In this document: positions 43,501-47,649 of the stretch, in pieces
Layout: each line of letters begins with the position of its first letter
How positions within the stretch are numbered: position 1 is the first letter of the stretch
NCBI GenBank assembly: GCA_045106825.1
Contig: JBGCFH010000230.1
Location: forward strand, 1 to 47,649
Origin: CAWVWD01 sp045106825
Lineage (GTDB): Bacteria; Bacteroidota; Bacteroidia; Chitinophagales; Saprospiraceae
DNA: 47,649 bases
Direction of reading: 5' to 3'
Notes under the pieces: model-generated
What the model was told of the DNA's origin: nothing
The model's input: the letters and a program-made list of their open reading frames with translations, nothing else
Databases searched by the model: none
Program-made: the position numbers and the translations under genes

Positions 43501-45295
43501 AATTTCCATTTATAGTAATTGTGTGATTTCCTGCTGTAGGATTATCAATAGTAATCTGTTCCATATTGTTCAACGCATCAACGGCACGAACAGCATCCAT
43601 ATCCAAATTCACAGCATTGATTGTGTGATCTAAAACCCAAGGATTGTAAACCGTTGTATTCGGATCGGTTACGGTTAGATTTAAATCATTGACCAAAGCA
43701 ACCGAAGAACCTGATGTACCTTCATAATCCATCCAGTACAACATAATTCGAACTTGCTTTGTACCTGCAGGAATATTCAAGATATGATTATCCGTTGCAC
43801 CATTTGCTACATCATCAGTAATAATTGTATTATTTGCAATAACTTCATACGCACGACGCATATTGATACGACCATAACCATATTTGAAATCAGGACCAGG
43901 ATTTCCCAAATCATCCGCTGTATTTTGTAAAATACCTTTTATTAAACCAGAATTTGGTAATGAACCATTGATTGAATTATAAGCATGATACAATTGACCA
44001 AAACCACCAACAACATTTGGACAAGCATAAGATGTTCCTCCAGGTCCAACTGCACACATATCAGGTTTGATTCGACCATCAGGTGCTGGTCCTCGACTAC
44101 TGAAATTCATTAGTTGATCGCTTGTGTTTAATGCTCCGACAGCGATTACGTTTTTTGCTTGTTTCACATCACCAGTTGTTGTTCCCCAACCAACTCCTGC
44201 ACCATAACTACAATCAGTATCACCGATGTTTCCTGCAGAATAGGCAATCATAAAAGTTGGATTGGTGCGAATCAGATTATCATTAGAGCGACCGCTTGAA
44301 CCATAATTTCCGACATAACAACCGTAACCATAAGAATTATTGACAGCAATAGAGGAAGTTGTATTGATTAAATTCGTAAAGTTACCAACGGTTGAAACAA
44401 TATCTGAACCAAACGCCATTCCTTGATAAAGTGGATTGTCGTTACCATAAGCTCCCATTCTTCTTGCAACACCAGTTTTGTGATTTCCTGTTGCTGCTCC
44501 ATTATCTAAAGTATTGTCATAACGACCTTTGAAGTCATTGGCGTAAGTTGGATCAACTGTTCCGCTTTCTTTTACGGCTATCGTAATACCTGTTCCGTCA
44601 TAATGTAAACCGCCAATTTGTTCAGAAGCTAAATAGTTGCCTCTTTCGTTGTTTCTATCTTCTACAAATCCACCATCAAATGTTGGTTCGGGCAAAATCG
44701 GTTCAATATATTGAACATACGGCAAGGCTGCAAAATCATTGATTTTAGAAATTGGTACAACGACTTCTTTTATAAATATAAAATCTTCAATCGTTGTATT
44801 TTGAAAATCTTTACTTGTTAAATCTGCTGTTATTTTTTCAATATCAACCGTATTGAAAAAGGTAACGGATAATTTTACATTATCACCATCTAAAATATGA
44901 TTTGGATAATCTTCAAGTTGTAAGGCTGTTGATAATTTATATTCTTTAGGAACATCAATGATTGCTCGAACATAATAAGTATTCAAATCAGTAAAATCAT
45001 AATTTTCATTAAAACTTGCTAACCAAGCATAATTTGGTAAGTATGCAATTAATTCTACACCAGAATTGAAAAGCGTTGCTTTTTGTTCGTTTGTTGGATG
45101 TTCATAAAATTGTATGATTTTAAAAAATTGATTGTCAAAAACATTGGACATATATTCCATATTGTCAGAATAATTCTCACTAACTTCATAAGAAGAAAGC
45201 CCAATTTTTAAGTCATAATTTTTAGGAATTGGTTGTTGTGCATAAATTGTAGTAACACAAAGTAGCATCGCAGCTATCGTCAGGCGAAAGTTCAT
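40502..45295 (-). CDS. Giant secreted S8-type (subtilisin-like) protease with T9SS sorting domain
   Basis: 1597 residues: signal peptide (1-19, ...TTIYAQ), an N-terminal propeptide-like region (~20-205), and a subtilisin-like domain (~225-490). His272 lies in GNHKTGV, the oxyanion Asn in YSAGNIGD, and Ser422 in GTSYACP. At the Asp position the sequence is AVKESG, with Glu243 in place of the catalytic Asp. Next come a P-domain-like/CARDB part (~500-880), then two copies of a MAM/jelly-roll module (each ending AIDDIEIKE) separated by Ig-like repeats, and a C-terminal T9SS sorting domain (PFPNPTNQSANI ... IYNQLGQIV ... TTKKLVIQK). It is expected at the surface or outside, degrading protein or, if the Glu impairs catalysis, acting as a binding protein. 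A good promoter lies 80 bases upstream. Confidence 0.88.
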   Translation of the reverse strand: MNFRLTIAAMLLCVTTIYAQQPIPKNYDLKIGLSSYEVSENYSDNMEYMSNVFDNQFFKIIQFYEHPTNEQKATLFNSGVELIAYLPNYAWLASFNENYDFTDLNTYYVRAIIDVPKEYKLSTALQLEDYPNHILDGDNVKLSVTFFNTVDIEKITADLTSKDFQNTTIEDFIFIKEVVVPISKINDFAALPYVQYIEPILPEPTFDGGFVEDRNNERGNYLASEQIGGLHYDGTGITIAVKESGTVDPTYANDFKGRYDNTLDNGAATGNHKTGVARRMGAYGNDNPLYQGMAFGSDIVSTVGNFTNLINTTSSIAVNNSYGYGCYVGNYGSSGRSNDNLIRTNPTFMIAYSAGNIGDTDCSYGAGVGWGTTTGDVKQAKNVIAVGALNTSDQLMNFSSRGPAPDGRIKPDMCAVGPGGTSYACPNVVGGFGQLYHAYNSINGSLPNSGLIKGILQNTADDLGNPGPDFKYGYGRINMRRAYEVIANNTIITDDVANGATDNHILNIPAGTKQVRIMLYWMDYEGTSGSSVALVNDLNLTVTDPNTTVYNPWVLDHTINAVNLDMDAVRAVDALNNMEQITIDNPTAGNHTITINGNSVPQGPQSYYIIYEFLEDEVTVTYPIGGESMEAGETQRIYWDSYGNTSGTFDLSYSTDNGLTWTSIVTGLSNATRFYDWTVPSVITGEAKVKVTRGAISDESAEGFSIIDIPNNLLVVWSCGSDVKLGWDAVVNATGYEVYQLGTKYMTSVGTTTNTHYTINGVSTTDNEYFAVRALGANNAKGRRTNSLEKTPGDVNCIPLELVGNAITSHPSGYFSDCYSPFDNNIKFEFLNTGVNAISSVSVSYQLDNGSIQTEIFNGTVASGDYGEHTFGSSISILTPGTYTLKAWVSPSDADVTNDTATSEITIYSGGTAAYPYTQTFDSWSNCSTGWGCDVACTLEENWYNIPYDVERGDTSDWRTYSGSTPLRSYNTGPSSDHTGSGKYLFIQAVTTGGSSCSYSQSEALSPCIDLTSTTYPNLSFWYHAYGSAIGELHVDVLVDGEWIEDVLTPIIGEKGDAWYQHSGFLTAYIGKKIILRFRYINGSSFKGQIAIDDIEIKERPPVEVEGIEITSHSELKGYFPDCYNDYETTVSFEFENFGTSALTTATMKYQLDAETIISETFNGNIAAGTTHTYDFTTAIDLSNLSTGTHTLTAWIEAASDVDLTNNDAVITFETYSSGTATYPFAENFDSWTGCSTSSSCNSTVCNVSNNWYNVPYDTEKGDDSDWRTRTGGTPTRNGGNATGPAGDHTSGNGNYLYTESSNGTGCQNGTLYLLTPCIDLSTATKPELSFWYHLYGSASGSISVDILTNNIWTEIFTISGNQGDNWIEGTVNLFSYAGQSVVLRFRGLTGNSWSSDMAIDDIEIKENAALPVELTAFAAKAVDNNFIQLNWQTATEINNKGFEILRSTDGVEFEQIGYQTGKGNSIEAVNYTFDDKNVEKGIWYYYQLKQVDFDGQFEMTSIVSASLEAEATFAISEPFPNPTNQSANIRISTNKSLDFDILIYNQLGQIVEQQYFKAGLGENLVQLNTSQWIEGIYIISIQNNGYRTTKKLVIQK

Positions 45296-45374
45296 AATTG
45301 GTAATATTTGATTATTAAATTAATATTTAATGTAGGAGAATGGAAGTAGTTATTATTACTAATAATAGTGATAG

Positions 45375-45406
45375 CAAATATATGAGAAGTGATGATGATT
45401 ATCAAA
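45375..45406 (-). promoter_or_regulatory. Bacteroidota-type promoter of the S8-type peptidase gene
   Basis: On the minus strand TTTG (45403-45406), a 20-base spacer and TATATTTG (45375-45382), both exact matches to the TTTG / TAnnTTTG consensus, 79 bases before the start codon. Confidence 0.65.
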
Positions 45407-45554
45407 TGGTTAGAGTTATTTAAAATGCTCCTATTTTATTACTACAATTTATAATCAAAAATATTTTTTTTAGAAATTAGGTATATTCTATTAAATGCTT
45501 AACTTTGCGTTAAATAATTAACATTTTGTGTAAAAAACAAAGCCAAAGTAGAAC

Positions 45555-46214
45555 ATGATTACAGTAGCAGAAGTAGTTCAACAATTAATTAGACAATCTC
45601 CGTTTGTATCGGAAGCATTATCAGAAGGCTTAGTCAATGTTTCGGCTTTGGCTCGAAAGCTACAACCTGATGTACAAGAATTATTAGGAAAGCAAGTAAA
45701 AGTCGGTGCAATTGTTATGGCAATTAATCGCCAACATTTTGGAGATGTTGCTTTTGTGGAGAAGAATATTCGCCGCTTTTTCAAGCGACTAAGCAATTAT
45801 AGTGTTCGGTCAAATTTAGTTAGTTTTACATTTGAAAATTCTGATTCTTTGACGACTCGAAAGTTAGAATTATTAAAAGTCATTAGTTTAAATCCGAAGA
45901 TTTTTTATACTTTTTCGCAAGGTATTTCTGAAACCACAATTATCATTGCTAAAGAAGTCGAAAGAGATGTTGAACGAATTTTTCAGGGAGAAAGATTGAT
46001 GATGAAAGAAGAAAAGTTGTCTTCGATTACATTAATGCTTCCTGATGAGAATCGAGTGATTTATGGTATTTATTATTATATTTTAAAAGATTTGGCTTGG
46101 TACGGAATCAATCTATCTGAAGTGATTTCTACTACAAATGAGTTTACATTAATCATAAAAGATGAGGACTTAGATCAAACATTCTCGATTTTGATGAAGT
46201 TGAAAGGAACGTAA
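45555..46214 (+). CDS. Conserved protein with ACT-like domains, function unknown
   Basis: A 219-residue soluble protein. The first ~70 residues are helical (VAEVVQQLIRQSPFVSEALSEG ... VNVSALARKLQPDVQELL), and the rest shows two alternating beta/alpha halves (KIFYTFSQGISETTIIIAKEVERDV; SSITLMLPDENRVIYGIYYYILKDLAWYGINLSEVIS), resembling a pair of ACT-like units as in the COG2150 group of amino-acid-related regulators. I cannot name a ligand or partner. A TAACTTTG box (45500-45507) lies 47 bases upstream without a clear -33 partner. It is followed by a bidirectional terminator shared with dusB. Confidence 0.7.
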   Translation: MITVAEVVQQLIRQSPFVSEALSEGLVNVSALARKLQPDVQELLGKQVKVGAIVMAINRQHFGDVAFVEKNIRRFFKRLSNYSVRSNLVSFTFENSDSLTTRKLELLKVISLNPKIFYTFSQGISETTIIIAKEVERDVERIFQGERLMMKEEKLSSITLMLPDENRVIYGIYYYILKDLAWYGINLSEVISTTNEFTLIIKDEDLDQTFSILMKLKGT

Positions 46215-46251
46215 GTTTTAGGTATAAGTTATAAAGTACGAGGTATAAACT

Positions 46252-46283
46252 AAAAAGAGCATTCACTTGTGAATGCTCTTTTT
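46252..46283. terminator. Bidirectional terminator
   Basis: A 15-bp perfect stem (aaaaagagcattcac / gtgaatgctcttttt) with a 2-base loop and A/T runs on both sides, between two convergent genes (stops at 46214 and 46300). Confidence 0.93.
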
Positions 46284-46299
46284 TTATGGCTTTAGATAA

Positions 46300-47295
46300 T
46301 TAAACCATTATAGGTTCTTTGCCATAAACTTCTTGAATTTCGTCTAAGACACTAAAAATATAATTAATATCCATACTTGTTACTAACTTACTACGATAGT
46401 GTTTGATGCCTCGAAGTCCACGAAAATAATTTGTATAATGACGACGCATTTCTACGATTCCTAAACGTTCACCTTTCCATTTTAATGAGTGATTGATATG
46501 TTGTTTTGTGGCTTCGACTCTTTCTGCAACTGTTGGTAACGGAAGAATTTCACCAGTTTTGACATAATGTTTGATTTCTCTAAAAATCCAAGGATTTCCG
46601 ATACTTGCACGACCAATCATTATACCATCAACACCATAACGGTTTTTGTATTCGACTGCTTTTTGTGGCGAATCAATATCGCCATTTCCGAAAATCGGAA
46701 TATGAATACGAGGATTTTCCTTGATTTTTCCAATCTTTGTCCAATCTGCTTCACCTTTATACATTTGCTTACGAGTTCGACCATGAATTGACAAGGCTTT
46801 GATGCCAACATCTTGCAAACGTTCGGCAACTTCTTCAATGAAAATTGTTTTATCGTCCCAACCTAAACGAGTTTTTACAGTTACTGGCAAGTTCGTTGAT
46901 TTGACAATCGCTTCGGTCAATTTTACCATTCGAGGAATATCTTGCAAAATTCCTGCTCCAGCCATTTTGCAAACAACTTTCTTTACAGGACAACCAAAAT
47001 TAATATCTAAAACTTCGGGTTGTGCTTCTTCTACAATCGCAGCAGCACGTTGCATTGAATCTAAATTTGCACCAAAAATCTGAATACCAATCGGGCGTTC
47101 ATAATCATAAATATCCAACTTCTGAACACTTTTAGAAGCATCACGAATCAATCCTTCGACTGAAATAAATTCTGTATACAACATATCAGCACCATGTTGT
47201 TTACATAACGCACGAAACGGCGGATCACTCACATCTTCCATCGGTGCTAACAACAACGGAAATTCTCCCAATTCTATATCTGCAATTTTGACCAT
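46300..47295 (-). CDS. dusB: tRNA-dihydrouridine synthase B
   Basis: A 331-residue FMN-dependent enzyme that reduces uridine to dihydrouridine in tRNA D-loops. Family motifs are all present: PLLLAPMEDVSDPPFR (~14-29), IQIFGANLD, DINFGCPVKKVVCKMAGAGIL with the catalytic Cys in KKVVCK (~108), TVKTRLGW, LSIHGRTRKQMYKG, IFGNGDI and GVDGIMIGRASIGNPWIF. Length is typical for DusB. A TTG-N21-TATTTTTG promoter lies 36-68 bases upstream on the minus strand. Confidence 0.96.
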   Translation of the reverse strand: MVKIADIELGEFPLLLAPMEDVSDPPFRALCKQHGADMLYTEFISVEGLIRDASKSVQKLDIYDYERPIGIQIFGANLDSMQRAAAIVEEAQPEVLDINFGCPVKKVVCKMAGAGILQDIPRMVKLTEAIVKSTNLPVTVKTRLGWDDKTIFIEEVAERLQDVGIKALSIHGRTRKQMYKGEADWTKIGKIKENPRIHIPIFGNGDIDSPQKAVEYKNRYGVDGIMIGRASIGNPWIFREIKHYVKTGEILPLPTVAERVEATKQHINHSLKWKGERLGIVEMRRHYTNYFRGLRGIKHYRSKLVTSMDINYIFSVLDEIQEVYGKEPIMV

Positions 47296-47576
47296 GATTT
47301 TTTAAACCTTGCTTTTTCTAAAAAAGTTTTGCAAAAATACAGTTTTTGTATGAAAACTCGCAATCTATAAATTTACTTGCAAACCAAGATTAAAACTAAT
47401 ATTACTCATCGGAAGACTAATCGGCAGCATTTTCTTAGCTTCATTAAAGTTAATAGGAATTTGCTCATTTTCTATTTTGCCAGTATAATTAATTTCTCGT
47501 TCCCATAAATTCACGTTTCGCTGAAACGTAAAATAGAAATCACAATTGCTAAATTTTGCTTCGCAAAATGCTTTTT
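47296..47576. other. Spacer upstream of dusB, no supported gene
   Basis: Apart from the dusB promoter I see no reliable feature. A 71-codon frame on the minus strand starts at a GTG within the tandem repeat and has no recognisable product. A hairpin attttgc-ttc-gcaaaat lies near 47552-47569. Confidence 0.4.
47332..47363 (-). promoter_or_regulatory. Predicted dusB promoter
   Basis: On the minus strand TTG (47361-47363), a 21-base spacer and TATTTTTG (47332-47339), fitting TTG-N17-23-TAnnTTTG. Confidence 0.5.
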
Positions 47577-47649
47577 TCACGCAGATTCACGCAGATTCAC
47601 GCAGATTCACGCAGATTCACGCAGATTCACGCAGATTCACGCAGATTCA
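47577..47649. repeat. 10-bp tandem repeat array, cut by the window end
   Basis: More than seven perfect copies of gcagattcac in a row, running off the window edge. The word is the complement of the ATCTGCGTGA repeat seen at 10020-10056 and 38021-38138. It contains TGA in every frame on the minus strand, so it is non-coding there. Confidence 0.95.

Noticed and set aside
47365..47580. 71-codon minus-strand ORF
   Set aside because: It starts at a GTG created by the tandem repeat, has no recognisable domain, and covers the dusB promoter region.
47577..47649. Possible CRISPR array at the window end
   Set aside because: The 10-bp units are contiguous with no spacers, and no cas gene is present.

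Overview
The window is about 47.6 kb of AT-rich DNA from a free-living member of the Bacteroidota. The evidence is three hybrid two-component systems (HTCS: propeller sensor, kinase, receiver and AraC output in one chain), three secreted proteins ending in type IX secretion (T9SS) sorting domains, and promoters of the TTG-N20-TAnnTTTG type. I see no rRNA, tRNA, CRISPR array, prophage or intact insertion sequence. The species cannot be named from this sequence.

Left part (1-14.1 kb): a small plus-strand group (SET-domain protein, stand-alone LuxR-type HTH, EF-hand protein) converges on a first HTCS. Divergent from that HTCS is a five-gene cluster: a DUF2891 lipoprotein, an Nramp-superfamily transporter lacking the metal-binding motifs, and pxpABC, the ATP-dependent 5-oxoprolinase. 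Its gene junctions are packed with palindromic repeats, and four of the five stop codons lie inside repeat sequence. A 1035-residue membrane glycosyltransferase with GT2, PMT/ArnT-like and TPR parts follows on the minus strand.

Middle part (14.6-23.5 kb): a T9SS-exported protein, a GH13-like glycoside hydrolase, and a BlaI-type repressor with an M56/BlaR1-like membrane peptidase. The repressor promoter carries three AT-rich palindromes spaced exactly 20 bp apart. The peptidase ends in about fifteen 29-residue repeats.

Accessory region (23.7-37.9 kb): two closely related HTCS genes (26102-30166 and 33827-37894), each directly upstream, on the same strand, of one effector gene. The effectors are a 608-residue protein of unknown family (24076-25902) and an FG-GAP repeat T9SS protein (32055-33578). 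Between each HTCS and its effector lie four direct copies of a 14-bp motif (consensus GTTCACTTATGWTG) with the same 21/28/20-bp spacing and the same 21-bp distance to a weak -7-like box. This is the strongest new signal in the window: two paralogous regulator-operator-effector modules whose AraC domains differ at only 4 of the last 88 residues, so cross-regulation is likely. A 52-codon HTCS 3' remnant at 23747 shows that a third copy once existed. An AAA ATPase with a nuclease-like C-terminus sits between the modules, with its own array of alternating repeats.

Right part (38.2-47.6 kb): mostly core genes: recN followed by a DUF2241/ACT protein, a very large S8-type peptidase with a T9SS tail, an ACT-like protein, and dusB. 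The window ends inside a 10-bp tandem repeat.
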